DNA of 64,000 bases from Lysobacterales bacterium (lineage in GTDB: Bacteria; Pseudomonadota; Gammaproteobacteria; Xanthomonadales; UBA2363). Shown here piece by piece: positions 10,055 to 19,536 of the stretch. The position numbers and the translations under genes were made by a program. Location of the stretch: positions 62,001-126,000 of the forward strand of contig JAHCAT010000005.1 of the NCBI GenBank assembly GCA_019634735.1. The letters are read 5' to 3'. How positions within the stretch are numbered: position 1 is the stretch's first letter; the number at the start of each line of letters is the position of its first letter. Under the pieces are notes generated by a model that worked only from the letters and a program-made list of their open reading frames with translations, searched no databases and was not told where the DNA came from.

Positions 10055-10119
10055 GGTGAACCCATGACCGATGCAGGCCGCCGCGCCGGCGGCGACCGGA
10101 CCCCGGCAGGACCCCCGCC

Positions 10120-12981
10120 ATGAGGCCCGGCAACAACCTCGCCCTGGCCCTGCTTCGCGAGCTGCTCGAACTTCCCGCAGCCCAGCGCGACGCCGAGCTG
10201 GCACGGCGATGCCCCGACGATGCCGGGCTGCGCGCGCAGGTCCGGGCCCTGCTGGCCGCCGATGCCGGCAGCGCGCCTGGCCTAGACGCACCGGTGTCGA
10301 TCGCGGCCGGGTTCGACGATCCCCCCGACCCACTGTCCGGCAGCCGCCTTGGGCCGTTCCAGGTCCACGAGCAGGTCGGCCGGGGCGGCATGGGCACGGT
10401 CTACCGTGCCAGCCGCAGCGATGGCGACTTCGCCCAGGAGGCCGCCATCAAGGTGGTCCGGCGGGGCCTGGACACCGATGACATCCTGGCCCGGTTCCGG
10501 CGCGAGCGGCGCATCCTGGCGAGCCTGTCCCACGTCAACCTGGCGCGCCTGATCGATGGCGGCCTGTGTCCGGACGGACGTCCGTGGTTCGCCATGGAAT
10601 TCATCCGCGGCGAAGCCATCACCGCCTGGTGCGACCGCCACCGGCTCGACCTGCACCGGCGCATCGCCTTGTTGCTGCAGGCCTGCGCGGCCGTGCAGCA
10701 TGCGCACGAACGGCTGGTGGTGCACCGCGACCTCAAGCCGGCCAACATCCTGGTCGACCAGGCCGGCCAGGTCCGATTGCTCGATTTCGGCATCGCCCGG
10801 CTCCTGGACAGCAGCGACGGCGACGCCGGGCAGCGCGCTCAACCGACGCAGGCCGCAGCCGCCCTGCTGACCCCCGAGTACGCGGCCCCGGAGCAGTTGG
10901 CCGGCGCCCCGGTCGGCGTCGCAGCGGACGTCTATGCGCTTGGCGTTCTTCTGTACGAGTTGCTGACCGGCACCCTGCCGCACCGGATCGACCGGCGCGA
11001 CCTCGGCCGCGCGCGTGCCCAGGTCACCGGCGGCGTCCCGACCCGGCTCGCCAGCGCGATCAGTGCCGACACCGACCTTGCCGGGACACCGGCGGCACGC
11101 CTGACCGCGCGCGCAACCTCGCTGGCCGGCTACCGACGACAGGTGCGCGGCGACCTCGAGCGGATCGTCTCTGTGGCGCTTGCCCCGGAACCCGAACGCC
11201 GTTACCCCACCGTGCAGGCGCTGGCCGCCGACCTGCACCGCTTCCTGCGTGGCGAACCGGTCGCCGTGGTCGATGCCGGCTGGCGCTACCGGCTGGGCAA
11301 GTTCGTGGCACGTCATCGTCTGCCTGTGGCCCTTGCCGGCGCCGCGACCCTGGCCATCGCAGTCGGCGTATCGGGAATGCTCTGGCAGGCAGGCCGACTG
11401 GCCGCCGAGGCCCATCGCACCATGGCCGCCTCGGCGCGCGCCGAGGCGGTCAAGCAGTTTCTGGTGGAGGCCTTGACCGCTGCCAATCCTTTCGTCAATC
11501 CGGGGCAGACCCCGACCGTTCGGCAACTTCTGGACCGTGCCGCGCACCGGATCGGCAGCGAGCTGGCGGACCAGCCGGCGCTGGCCGCGGAACTGCATGG
11601 CGTGATCGGCAGCAGCTACCGTGGGCTGGGCGAGATGGAGCAGGCCCATCGGCACCTGGCGCAGGCGATGGGCCTGCTGGACGCCAACGGCGTGCCCGCC
11701 GAGGTGGCGGCCGAGATCAAGGCCGAGTACGCGCATGCCCTGATCGGCGCCAGCCGCATCGATGAAACCCTGGCCCTGGTCGAAGAGGCGCTGCCTGGCA
11801 TCGAGAACCTGCCGGGTGTCGGTGGCCTGCGTTCGCGCCTGCTGCTGGCAAGGGCCACGGCGCTGCGGCTGTCCGGCCGACCGGAGAGCGCGCTGGCGGC
11901 GCAGCAGGCGGCCGCGGCCTCAGCCTGCGGCGATCGCTATCCGCCCGATCAGGCCTGCGTGGGCGCCCTGATCGAGCTCAAGTACTTCCATGAGGCCATG
12001 GGTGAGCGCGAGGAGGCGCTGGCGTCCGCAAGACGCGCCTGGCAGGCGGCCCGGGCTCTGCACGGCGAGCGACCCCATCCGCAACAGGTGATGGCCGGCG
12101 GCGCGCTCGGCGACGCCCTTGCCGCGGCCGGCCGCAGCAGCGAGGCGATTCCCCTTCTGGAAGCCACCCTGGAACAGGCACTGGCGATCTACGGACCGGA
12201 AAACTTCCGGTATGCACGCGCCCTTGACTGGCTTGCCCAGGCCCACGACGACGCCGGCAACGCCCGTCGCGCGGCCGAGCTCACCGAACAGGCGTTCCTG
12301 ATCGGCGCCGCTGCCGTTCCACGCAATCCGCTGACGCCGTTCTGGTTGCATCGCATCGTCGCCAGCTGGCTGGCGCTGCAGCGACCGGACCGGGCCCGGG
12401 CAGCCTGGGACCGTCACCGGGGTGAGCTTCCCGATGCGCTGCCGGCGACCCTTTCCGATGCCCTGGACCTGCTCGAGCTGCGGCTGCGGATGCAGGAAGG
12501 GCCGAGGGCCCCTGGGCTGCCCGAGCAGTTCGAGGCGCTTTTCGAGCGCCTGACGTCCGCCGACTCGACACGCCTGGACTCGGCCCGCCTGCTGGGCGCT
12601 GGCCTGGCCCTGGACCGCGGCGACCCGGATCGGGCCGCCTCCCTGATCGCCGCCGCAGCCACCGGGATCGAGGCCGATCCTCTGCATCCGGCGCACGGCG
12701 AACTGGCGCTGCTCCGGGCGCGCCAGCAGGCTGCCACGGGTCAGCCCGGGCTTGCCCTGGCTGGCCTGGACGTCGCGATCGCGCGCCTGCAGGGGCGCGA
12801 GATGACGGCCTCACCGGCCATGGCGCGCCTGCGCGCGGAACGCGGCGGTCTGCGTTGCGCGCTGGGCGACCCGGAAGCCGGACGCGAGGACCTGGCCGCG
12901 GCGACGATGTTCTGGCGCGAACTCGCCGAATCGGCGCAGGGCATCGCCGAGACCCGGGCCGCCGCCGCCGGCTGCCGGTAA
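10120..12981 (+). CDS. Membrane Ser/Thr protein kinase with TPR-like C-terminal half
   Basis: 953 residues. A PknB-type kinase domain (about 77-370) has the glycine loop VGRGGMGTVYRA, the lysine in AIKVV, catalytic HRDLKPANIL, the metal motif LDFGIA and the substrate loop TPEYAAPEQ, so it should be active. One transmembrane helix (about 402-424, LPVALAGAATLAIAVGVSGM) separates it from some 500 residues of helical TPR-like repeats, expected in the periplasm as a sensor. The N-terminal helical segment (residues 1-60) resembles those of other kinases encoded beside ECF sigma genes. It is likely cotranscribed with the sigma factor and may phosphorylate it. Confidence 0.93.
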   Translation: MRPGNNLALALLRELLELPAAQRDAELARRCPDDAGLRAQVRALLAADAGSAPGLDAPVSIAAGFDDPPDPLSGSRLGPFQVHEQVGRGGMGTVYRASRSDGDFAQEAAIKVVRRGLDTDDILARFRRERRILASLSHVNLARLIDGGLCPDGRPWFAMEFIRGEAITAWCDRHRLDLHRRIALLLQACAAVQHAHERLVVHRDLKPANILVDQAGQVRLLDFGIARLLDSSDGDAGQRAQPTQAAAALLTPEYAAPEQLAGAPVGVAADVYALGVLLYELLTGTLPHRIDRRDLGRARAQVTGGVPTRLASAISADTDLAGTPAARLTARATSLAGYRRQVRGDLERIVSVALAPEPERRYPTVQALAADLHRFLRGEPVAVVDAGWRYRLGKFVARHRLPVALAGAATLAIAVGVSGMLWQAGRLAAEAHRTMAASARAEAVKQFLVEALTAANPFVNPGQTPTVRQLLDRAAHRIGSELADQPALAAELHGVIGSSYRGLGEMEQAHRHLAQAMGLLDANGVPAEVAAEIKAEYAHALIGASRIDETLALVEEALPGIENLPGVGGLRSRLLLARATALRLSGRPESALAAQQAAAASACGDRYPPDQACVGALIELKYFHEAMGEREEALASARRAWQAARALHGERPHPQQVMAGGALGDALAAAGRSSEAIPLLEATLEQALAIYGPENFRYARALDWLAQAHDDAGNARRAAELTEQAFLIGAAAVPRNPLTPFWLHRIVASWLALQRPDRARAAWDRHRGELPDALPATLSDALDLLELRLRMQEGPRAPGLPEQFEALFERLTSADSTRLDSARLLGAGLALDRGDPDRAASLIAAAATGIEADPLHPAHGELALLRARQQAATGQPGLALAGLDVAIARLQGREMTASPAMARLRAERGGLRCALGDPEAGREDLAAATMFWRELAESAQGIAETRAAAAGCR

Positions 12982-13086
12982 CCCACCCCCCCGGCGACCG
13001 GGGTGCACGACGCGGCCGCCCGGTCACGTGTGTGTCAATCGCTCGGCGGTGGCCCAGCCCGGGGCCAGTGCCGGTACCCTAGGGGC

Positions 13087-14538
13087 ATGACAGACACGAT
13101 CGGGCACCTGATCGGCGGCGAACGCGTGGCCGCGTCCGCCGAGTGGCTGGAGGTGCATGATCCGGCCACCGGTGCGGTGCACGCGCGCCTGGCCCAGGCC
13201 GACCCCGGCCAGGTCGATGCCGCCGTCGCCGCCGCCCAGGCGGCGTTTCCTTCATGGGCGGCACTGGCGCCAGACCAGCGTGGCGCCCTGCTGCGGTCCC
13301 TGGCCGACGCCATCGAAGCCCGGCTGGACGCGTTCGCACAGGCGGAGTCGCTGGATACCGGCAAACCACTGGCGCTGGCCCGGCGCCTGGACATTCCCCG
13401 CGCGATCGCCAACCTGCGTTTCTTCGCCTCCGCGGGCGAACAGTTCGCCAGCGAGAGCCATCACGGCCAAGCCGGCCTGAACTACACGTTGCGCCAGCCG
13501 CTGGGCGCAGTCGCGGCGATCTCGCCCTGGAACCTGCCGCTGTACCTGTTCACCTGGAAGGTCGCGCCGGCCCTTGCGGCAGGCAACACGGTGGTCGGCA
13601 AGCCTTCCGAGGTCACGCCCCTGACCGCCTTCATGCTGGGCGAGCTGACCCGAGCGCTGGGCTGGCCACCGGGCGTGCTCAACATCGTCCAGGGACGCGG
13701 CGACGCGACCGGCGCCCATCTGGTCGGCCACGAGGGCGTCCGCGCCATCAGCTTCACCGGCAGCACCCGGGTCGGGGCCGGCATCGCCGCCTCTGCCGCG
13801 CCGCGCTTCCGCAAGGTGTCCTTGGAGCTGGGCGGCAAGAACCCCACCATCATCTTCGACGATGCCGACTTCGACGCTGCAGTCGACGGCGCAGTGCGCG
13901 CGGCTTTCAGCAACCAGGGGCAGATCTGCCTGTGCGGCTCGCGCATCCTGGTCCAGCGATCGCTGTATCCGCGCTTCCGCGAAGCGTTCCTGGCACGGGT
14001 CGCAGCCTTGCGCACCGGCGACCCGCTGGCCCCCGACAGCGACCTTGGCGCTGTGGTCTCGCAGGCGCACTTCTCCAAGATTCTTTCCTGCATCGGGCGC
14101 GCCGTCGCCGAGGGCGGCACGATCCTGGCCGGCGGATCGCCGGTACGGCCAGCCGGGCGCTGCGCGAACGGCTGGTTCATCGCGCCGACCGTGATCGAGG
14201 GCCTGGGCCCAGCCTGCGCGACCAACCAGGAGGAGGTCTTCGGGCCGGTCGCCACACTGCTGCCGTTCGCCGACGAGGCGGAGGCGCTGGCGATCGCGAA
14301 TGGCACCCGCTATGGCCTGGCCTGTTCCGTGTGGACCCGCGACCTGGCCCGGGCACACGGCATGGCGGAGCGCCTGCGCTGCGGCCTGGTGTGGATAAAC
14401 ACCTGGCTGCAGCGCGACCTGCGCACGCCGTTCGGCGGCAATGGCGATTCCGGCATCGGCCGCGAGGGCGGCCTTGAGGCCATGCGATTCTTCACCGACG
14501 TCCGCAACGTCTGTGTCCACTGGGGAGAACCACGCTGA
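13087..14538 (+). CDS. 2-aminomuconate 6-semialdehyde dehydrogenase (aldehyde dehydrogenase family)
   Basis: 483-residue NAD(P)-dependent aldehyde dehydrogenase. Catalytic features: ISPWNLPLYLFTWK for substrate and NAD binding, LELGGKNP with the general-base Glu near residue 248, and GQICLCGSRI with the nucleophile Cys281. The CLC triad and the overall pattern fit the 2-hydroxy/2-aminomuconate semialdehyde group. The assignment to 2-aminomuconate semialdehyde rests on context: a 2-aminomuconate deaminase lies downstream in the same run, and 3-hydroxyanthranilate dioxygenase and ACMSD are nearby. The reaction would yield 2-aminomuconate from the ACMSD product. Alternatively it is a hydroxymuconate semialdehyde or betaine-aldehyde-like enzyme. 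Its stop overlaps the next start by 1 nt. Confidence 0.85.
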   Translation: MTDTIGHLIGGERVAASAEWLEVHDPATGAVHARLAQADPGQVDAAVAAAQAAFPSWAALAPDQRGALLRSLADAIEARLDAFAQAESLDTGKPLALARRLDIPRAIANLRFFASAGEQFASESHHGQAGLNYTLRQPLGAVAAISPWNLPLYLFTWKVAPALAAGNTVVGKPSEVTPLTAFMLGELTRALGWPPGVLNIVQGRGDATGAHLVGHEGVRAISFTGSTRVGAGIAASAAPRFRKVSLELGGKNPTIIFDDADFDAAVDGAVRAAFSNQGQICLCGSRILVQRSLYPRFREAFLARVAALRTGDPLAPDSDLGAVVSQAHFSKILSCIGRAVAEGGTILAGGSPVRPAGRCANGWFIAPTVIEGLGPACATNQEEVFGPVATLLPFADEAEALAIANGTRYGLACSVWTRDLARAHGMAERLRCGLVWINTWLQRDLRTPFGGNGDSGIGREGGLEAMRFFTDVRNVCVHWGEPR

Positions 14539-15191
14539 TGAATGCCCAGCAGGCAACAACACCGGCCCTGCCGACCCCGCCGCCTGTCCGCCGCCAGGTC
14601 GGCGCCCCCGAACGCCGCCGCGCGACTGTCCTGTCGCTGGCCCTCGCCGCCAGCGCCTGGTTACCCGGCCAGACGGTTGCCCAGGGCCAGGTCCCGACCG
14701 CCCTGCCGGAGCTTGAACGCTATTGCCAACAGGCACCCTGCCGGCGCGGAATCGCGGTCTCGGTGCGACTCGAGGACGGCCGGGTCCAGGAGGAGAGCCG
14801 TCCGCTGTATCGCCCGGCGATCGCCCGCGACAGCCTGAGCGTTCTGCTGGGCGAGGAGCTGGAGGCCGTCGCCGAGTTCGACGGCAGCCAGTTCCTGGGC
14901 TGGCGCGAACCTCGGCGCCGCGAGTCGTCACGCACCCCGGTGCTCAGTTTCCGTCTCAACCAGGCCGCGGGCGACCCGAGCGTCTCACTGCAGGTCTCCA
15001 ACGCCGGCGGCGAGCCGGTGAAGCTGCGCCTGTTCATCCGCACGCCCGGCGCTGCGACCGGCGACTACACCTCGAGCTGCCCGGTGATCGCCGGCGGAAC
15101 GGTGTTCGAGTACTGGTCGCAGCCGGTGATCGAGGCGATCGTCACCGAGGCCGTGCTGCTGGGCAACGACGGCGCCCTGCTGTGCGACTGA
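14538..15191 (+). CDS. Exported protein of unknown function inside the aminomuconate gene run
   Basis: Not recognised. The 217-residue product has a Pro-rich N-terminus, then an export-like segment (ATVLSLALAASAWLPGQTVAQ), followed by a polar beta-rich domain with four cysteines: C67 and C72 (ERYCQQAPCRRG), one in SSCPVIAGG and one at the penultimate residue (LLCD). The basic ERRR before the hydrophobic stretch supports secretion. ATG shares one base with the aldehyde dehydrogenase stop, so translation is coupled. Finding a probable periplasmic protein between two cytoplasmic catabolic enzymes is unexpected; it could be an unrelated insertion. Confidence 0.6.
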   Translation: MNAQQATTPALPTPPPVRRQVGAPERRRATVLSLALAASAWLPGQTVAQGQVPTALPELERYCQQAPCRRGIAVSVRLEDGRVQEESRPLYRPAIARDSLSVLLGEELEAVAEFDGSQFLGWREPRRRESSRTPVLSFRLNQAAGDPSVSLQVSNAGGEPVKLRLFIRTPGAATGDYTSSCPVIAGGTVFEYWSQPVIEAIVTEAVLLGNDGALLCD

Positions 15192-15269
15192 CCGGCATCC
15201 GCCCCCACCGGCGGCGGCCACCCCACCGGACCGGTACCCGGCCCGGGCCACCGCCAGGAGCGGACCGCC

Positions 15270-15698
15270 TTGAACGATGAAGTGATCCACGCCGGGCGCG
15301 CGCCTTCGCCGGTCGGCGCCTATCCGCATGCCCGACGAGTCGGCGACCTGCTGCTGCTGTCCGGCATCGGTCCCCGGCAACCGGGCAGCAATGCCATCCC
15401 CGGCAACCGCCACGACGCGCAGGGACGCCTGGTCGGCCACGACATCGAGGCACAGACGCGCGCCGTATTCGCCAACGTGCGCGCGGTGCTGGAGGCCAGT
15501 GGCGCGGCATGGGAGGACCTGGTGGACGTGACCGTCTACCTGACCGACATGGCCGGCGATTTCGCGCGCTACAACGCGGTATGGGCGGAATACTTCCCGG
15601 ATCCGTCGCTGGCGCCCTGCCGTACCACGCTGGGCATCACCGCATTGCCGACGCCGATCGCCATCGAACTCAAGTGCGTGGCGCAGCTACGCCGCTGA
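15270..15698 (+). CDS. 2-aminomuconate deaminase (RidA/YjgF family)
   Basis: 142-residue RidA-fold protein. The segments LLLLSGIGPRQPGSNAIPGN, DIEAQTRAVFANVRAVLE, DLVDVTVYLTDM and LPTPIAIELK match the 2-aminomuconate deaminase branch (NbaF/AmnD type), which hydrolyses 2-aminomuconate to 4-oxalocrotonate plus ammonia. The start is TTG at 15270, supported by AGGAG at 15256-15260; no ATG fits the family N-terminus MNDEVIHAGRAPSPVGAYPH. It is the third gene of a run with the semialdehyde dehydrogenase. A general RidA imine deaminase is the alternative. Confidence 0.85.
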   Translation: MNDEVIHAGRAPSPVGAYPHARRVGDLLLLSGIGPRQPGSNAIPGNRHDAQGRLVGHDIEAQTRAVFANVRAVLEASGAAWEDLVDVTVYLTDMAGDFARYNAVWAEYFPDPSLAPCRTTLGITALPTPIAIELKCVAQLRR

Positions 15699-16079
15699 GG
15701 CGAGCCTGGTCGAACCCGGCCAGCAGCGAGCCGGGGATGCCCTGCTCCGAAAACGGACGCCGGAGCGCCCGGGGACCGGGGACCGGGGACCGAAGAACGT
15801 GGAGTGGAGCGCGATCTGCTCGCTTCTCCCTCCGGGTGCCCTGATTCGGGACGTGTATCGACCACCGCTAGAGCCAGGCCCGCCCTGGCTGGGGAATGGC
15901 CTTGGCTGGGGTCTGGTGGAGATACGACACTGGTCAGGTCCGAGGCAGGGGCCGATCGCGGCCACCCTTGCCTGGCCCGGACTCGCCGCGCCCTGCACGT
16001 GTCCATGCCCGAGCCCGGTGACTGGAGCACCACGTGGCCGAGTCGCGCCGGCCCATCCACGGGAGAAGGTCCGAATCGA
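15699..16079. other. Intergenic region between convergent genes
   Basis: 381 bp between the deaminase gene and the antiporter gene, whose 3' ends face each other. It contains three tandem copies of the heptamer GGGGACC at 15771-15791. No gene, clear terminator or structured RNA is supported. Confidence 0.4.
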
Positions 16080-17705
16080 TCAGACCTTCCCAAGCGCGCC
16101 GCACACCGTCGCGGCCGCCTGCTCGGCGGCGTCCTCGAACGGATCGAGCAGGATGTCCACGCCCAGCCGTCGTAACCGGTCCGCGGCGTCGGGAAGGCGT
16201 GCGGCAGCCGCGAAGCGACCGCGGAATCCGGCGCCCTCCAGGGCCCGGCGCAGGTGGCCGACGCTCTCGACATCGGCGAGTGTCGATACCACCAGTTGGG
16301 CGCCTCCCAGCGGCAGGGTGTGCGCGAACTCCGGATCCTCGGCGTCTCCGAAGCGGACCGGCAGGCCGAGGCGGCGTGCCTGCTCGACCGCGACCGGATC
16401 GAAATCGACACCAAGCGCCGGCACACCGTCGCGACGGATCGCCGCCAGCAGGCGTGCCCCGTAGCGACCGGTGCCGAACACCAGCACAGCGGGCAACTCG
16501 GCCGCCGGCGGCTCGCTGCGCTCCCGCCAGGGATCGCGTCGCTCGAAGGCGCCCAGCCAGGGGCCGAACCAGGCGAACAACCGGTGCGAGTACATGATCA
16601 TGTACGACGACAGCGCGATCGTGACCAGTCCGACCAGGGTGACGAGGCTGAGGGCCGGACCTCCGACATGGCCCAGGGCCACGCCCATGGCCACGAAGAT
16701 CACCGAGAACTCACTGATCTGGGCGACGGTCAGGCCCGCAAGAAAGCCGGTCCGACGGCGGTAGCCCATGGCGCCCATGATCGCCATGACGATCAGCGGA
16801 TTGCCGACCAGCACGAACACCGACAGCACCAGGGCGGCGGGCAGCTGACTGCCGAGGTCCGAGAAGCTGAGCCTGGATCCCAGCTCGACGAAGAAGAACA
16901 GCAGCAGGAAGTCGCGCAGGCCGCTCAGGCGGGCGCCGACCGCCTCCCGGAACGGCGTGCCGGCCAGGGCGAACCCGGCGATGAAGGCGCCGACTTCCTT
17001 GCTCAGTCCCAGCTGCTCGCCGAGTGCCGCCAGCGCCACGCCCCAGGCGACCGAGAACACGACCATCAATTCCGGCGTGGCGGCCATCCAGGGCAGGATC
17101 CAGCGCAGGCCGAACCGGATGAACGCGAACACCGCGAGAATCGAGACGACCAGCCGGCCGGCCCAGGCCAGCCAGTCGACCGCGCCGTCCTCGCCGCCGG
17201 CGCCGACACCCAGCGCCCCGATCACCATCATCGCCAGCACAACCGCGATGTCCTGGACGATCAGGAACCCCGTCGCGATGCGGCCGTGCAGCGAATCCAG
17301 CTCGCGCTTGTCGCCGAGCAGCTTGATGATGATGATGGTGCTGGAAAAGGTCAGGGCCACCGCGACGTAGAGCGCGGTCACCACGTCCATGCCCATGCCC
17401 AGCGCGATCAGGAAGCCGAAGGCGATGGTGAAGCCGAGCTGGCCAAGGCCGGTCGCCATCGCCACCGGTCCAAGCTGCCGGACCAGCGCCGGGTCGAGCT
17501 TGAGCCCGACCAGGAACAGCAGCACGGTGACGCCCAGCTGTGCGAGCACCTCCACCGCGTCGTTGTGGCCCACCCATCCCAGGACCGCCGGGCCGACCAG
17601 GATGCCGACGGTGATGAAGGCAACGATCGAGGGCTGCCGCAGACGGGCGGCCACCAGGCCGATGCCGGCGGCCAACGCGAGGATCCAGGCGAATTCCAGG
17701 AACAT
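16080..17705 (-). CDS. CPA2-family cation:proton antiporter with RCK/TrkA-N domain
   Basis: 541-residue inner-membrane transporter of the KefB/KefC/YbaL type. The first 380 or so residues form about 12 hydrophobic helices beginning [20 protein letters not shown], with [11 protein letters not shown] and [13 protein letters not shown] typical of the Na_H_Exchanger fold. The C-terminal domain ([20 protein letters not shown], then [10 protein letters not shown]) is a nucleotide-binding RCK domain that would gate transport. The start is ATG 17705; the upstream extension of the frame is low-complexity. It sits between kynurenine-pathway genes but on the opposite strand, with no obvious metabolic tie. 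The ion could be K+ or Na+. Confidence 0.92.
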   Translation of the reverse strand: MFLEFAWILALAAGIGLVAARLRQPSIVAFITVGILVGPAVLGWVGHNDAVEVLAQLGVTVLLFLVGLKLDPALVRQLGPVAMATGLGQLGFTIAFGFLIALGMGMDVVTALYVAVALTFSSTIIIIKLLGDKRELDSLHGRIATGFLIVQDIAVVLAMMVIGALGVGAGGEDGAVDWLAWAGRLVVSILAVFAFIRFGLRWILPWMAATPELMVVFSVAWGVALAALGEQLGLSKEVGAFIAGFALAGTPFREAVGARLSGLRDFLLLFFFVELGSRLSFSDLGSQLPAALVLSVFVLVGNPLIVMAIMGAMGYRRRTGFLAGLTVAQISEFSVIFVAMGVALGHVGGPALSLVTLVGLVTIALSSYMIMYSHRLFAWFGPWLGAFERRDPWRERSEPPAAELPAVLVFGTGRYGARLLAAIRRDGVPALGVDFDPVAVEQARRLGLPVRFGDAEDPEFAHTLPLGGAQLVVSTLADVESVGHLRRALEGAGFRGRFAAAARLPDAADRLRRLGVDILLDPFEDAAEQAAATVCGALGKV

Positions 17706-17893
17706 ATCCGGGCGGTAAGGATGCTTGGGGCCGGTACCGGAGGGTAGCAGGGCACTGCCCGGGACGGACCCGCCCGGGGTCCTGCGCAGGTGATGCCGCC
17801 GCGGCGCCACCGGCGCGGCTGCGACCCCGGGGGCACGTATGCGACCATGACTGTCCGGCACACGGCCGGGCAACCCGGCTTTCAGGAGCGCCG

Positions 17894-18415
17894 ATGCGAC
17901 TTCCGCCCCCGATCGACTTCAGCCGCTGGATCGACGCGCACCGGCACCTGCTGGTGCCGCCGGTCGGCAACAAGTGCGTCTACGACGGCGACTTCATCGT
18001 CATGGTCGTCGGCGGCCCGAACCAGCGCAGCGACTGGCACGTCGACGAGGGTCCGGAGTTCTTCCACCAGATCGAGGGCGAGATGGTGCTGCGGCTGATG
18101 TACGAGGAAGGCCCGCAGGACGTGCCGATCCGGGCCGGCGAGATCTTCTACCTGCCCCCTGGCATCCCGCACTCCCCGCAGCGCATGGCCGGCTCGGTCG
18201 GCCTGGTGATCGAGCGCCGTCGGCTTCCGCACGAACGCGACGGCCTGCAGTGGTACTGCCCCGCGTGCAACCACAAATTGTACGAGGAGTTCTTCGCACT
18301 CCAGGACATCGAGCGCGATTTTCCGCCAGTGTTCGAGCGTTTCCACGGCTCGATAGACCGCCGGACCTGCCCGGCCTGCGGCACGGTGCATCCCCTGCCT
18401 TCCGCGCGCACCTGA
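17894..18415 (+). CDS. nbaC: 3-hydroxyanthranilate 3,4-dioxygenase
   Basis: Opens the ring of 3-hydroxyanthranilate to 2-amino-3-carboxymuconate semialdehyde. The 173-residue cupin keeps all residues known from the bacterial enzyme: iron ligands H49, E55 and H93 and substrate residues R45, R97 and E107. The C-terminal rubredoxin-like site is complete, with C122/C125 (WYCPACNHK) and C159/C162 ([11 protein letters not shown]). Its product is the substrate of the ACMSD encoded at 20541. Monocistronic, divergent from the antiporter gene (188 nt between starts). The gene is called nbaC or haaO in other bacteria. Confidence 0.96.
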   Translation: MRLPPPIDFSRWIDAHRHLLVPPVGNKCVYDGDFIVMVVGGPNQRSDWHVDEGPEFFHQIEGEMVLRLMYEEGPQDVPIRAGEIFYLPPGIPHSPQRMAGSVGLVIERRRLPHERDGLQWYCPACNHKLYEEFFALQDIERDFPPVFERFHGSIDRRTCPACGTVHPLPSART

Positions 18416-18526
18416 GCGCCGAAAACCCGGCCGGGCAATCCCCGCGGGCCCACCAGCCGGGCCCAGCCTCGACCTGGCGTCACACGCCCGGGCGATCAGT
18501 CCTGCCGGGACGCGCCCGGACCGTTC

Positions 18527-18787
18527 TCAGCGTCGGCGCTTGCGATCGGCTTCGCTGGCCAGTCCGACGCGGATCATGGCGCTGTCCTGCGTGGTGCCAT
18601 TGAGCGCCGCGATCGCCGCGCGCGCCTCGTGGCCTTCCATCTGCAGCTCGGCAAAACCCTTGCATTCGCCACTGAACAGGTCCTTGGCCATCCGCAGGGA
18701 GCGGACCTTGCCATAGGGCTCGAACAGGGCGGTCAGGGACTTCTCGTTCATGGAGCGCGGCAACCCGCGCACGGTCAGGGTCAGCAT
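18527..18787 (-). CDS. RNA-binding protein with a single RRM
   Basis: 86 residues, almost entirely one RNA recognition motif. RNP2 is LTVRGLP (residues 3-9) and RNP1 is CKGFAELQM (about 43-51). The C-terminus is basic (EADRKRRR), as in cyanobacterial and proteobacterial glycine-poor Rbp proteins. The start at 18787 is where RRM similarity begins, although the frame is open to 18859. It lies 214 nt downstream of the cold-shock gene on the same strand, with a terminator-like hairpin between them. It probably binds single-stranded RNA; targets are unknown. Confidence 0.9.
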   Translation of the reverse strand: MLTLTVRGLPRSMNEKSLTALFEPYGKVRSLRMAKDLFSGECKGFAELQMEGHEARAAIAALNGTTQDSAMIRVGLASEADRKRRR

Positions 18788-18941
18788 CTGGAGCTCCTGG
18801 GGCAGTCGCTGCAGCGGACGCAGGCCAGCGTCCGGCGCGCCGCACGATCGGGGGGTCAACGCTCGACGCCCGGACAGGCGGAGGCGCGACCCGGGACCCG
18901 CCGGTCCGGCGGGAAAAAGGGCACTGGGCCCCTGAAATGCG

Positions 18942-18966
18942 CCGGGCCGGCAAGCTGCCGGCCCGG
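18942..18966 (-). terminator. Hairpin terminator after the cold-shock gene
   Basis: A perfect 10-bp GC-rich inverted repeat (18942-18951 with 18957-18966) around a 5-nt loop, 36 nt past the cold-shock gene stop on the minus strand. No long T run follows, so termination may be partial, allowing some readthrough into the RRM gene. Confidence 0.55.
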
Positions 18967-19001
18967 AGCGCGGGCGGAACGGACGTCCCGCCCGACCTGG
19001 A

Positions 19002-19211
19002 TCAGATCACCTGGACCTGGTCGGCCTGCAGGCCCTTCTGGCCGCGGGTCACCACGAAGCTGACCTTCTGGCCTTCCTGCAGCGACTTGAAGCCGGTGCC
19101 CTGGATGGCGCGGAAGTGGACGAACAGGTCTTCGCCGCTCTCCGGGGTGATGAAGCCGAAACCCTTGGCGTCGTTGAACCACTTGACGGTGCCGGTCTGA
19201 CGATCGGACAT
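19002..19211 (-). CDS. Cold-shock domain protein (CspA family)
   Basis: 69-residue single-stranded nucleic acid chaperone. It has the OB-fold motifs [19 protein letters not shown] (RNP1 KGFGFI) and LFVHF (RNP2), and ends [10 protein letters not shown], all typical of CspA/CspD-type proteins. AAGGAG lies 8 nt before ATG 19211. An AT-rich promoter-like element about 160 nt upstream implies a long 5' leader, a common trait of temperature-responsive csp mRNAs. The specific paralogue cannot be named. Confidence 0.96.
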   Translation of the reverse strand: MSDRQTGTVKWFNDAKGFGFITPESGEDLFVHFRAIQGTGFKSLQEGQKVSFVVTRGQKGLQADQVQVI

Positions 19212-19373
19212 GAAGCTACTCCTTGCAGATGAATGAACGAATCACCGCCACCGGACGGATCCGGTGAGGGCGCTGGGTTGCAGGGAGCGAGCGAGACGAA
19301 GCGATGAGCAGTGGAACTGACGCATCGGGCCACGATTCACCGTGACCCTGACAATCACAGCGGCGACAATATA
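19212..19373 (-). promoter_or_regulatory. Long 5' leader and putative promoter of the cold-shock gene
   Basis: On the minus strand a TATATT hexamer (19368-19373) is the best -10 candidate and would give a leader near 150 nt, similar in size to the thermosensing cspA leader. No consensus -35 is seen at normal spacing. The rest of the gap up to 19536 holds a C10 run (19452-19461) and a C8 run but no gene. Confidence 0.4.
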
Positions 19374-19536
19374 CAACGCCGCCCGCAACAATGCGACTGC
19401 CTGGCTTCCCCGGGTCCGGGGCGCCCGTTCAGGTTGGCTTCCGGCACCCTGCCCCCCCCCCGCGCCAGCCAGCCTCCGCCCGACCGGGCAGCGGATGGCC
19501 CGGGCCCGCCCTCCCCCCCCTGCCGGAATGCCCGGC

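Noticed and set aside
9479..12981. Link of the sigma-kinase pair to a type VI secretion locus, as for EcfK-PknS
   Set aside because: No T6SS gene is present in the window; the comparison is kept only as a mechanistic precedent.
15771..15791. Three tandem GGGGACC heptamers as a possible iteron or CRISPR-like repeat
   Set aside because: Too few and too short, with no neighbouring replication or cas genes.
19452..19461. Run of ten C, and a run of ten G at 1960-1969, as possible phase-variable tracts
   Set aside because: Both lie in noncoding DNA away from promoters or start codons I can identify; sequencing error is equally likely.
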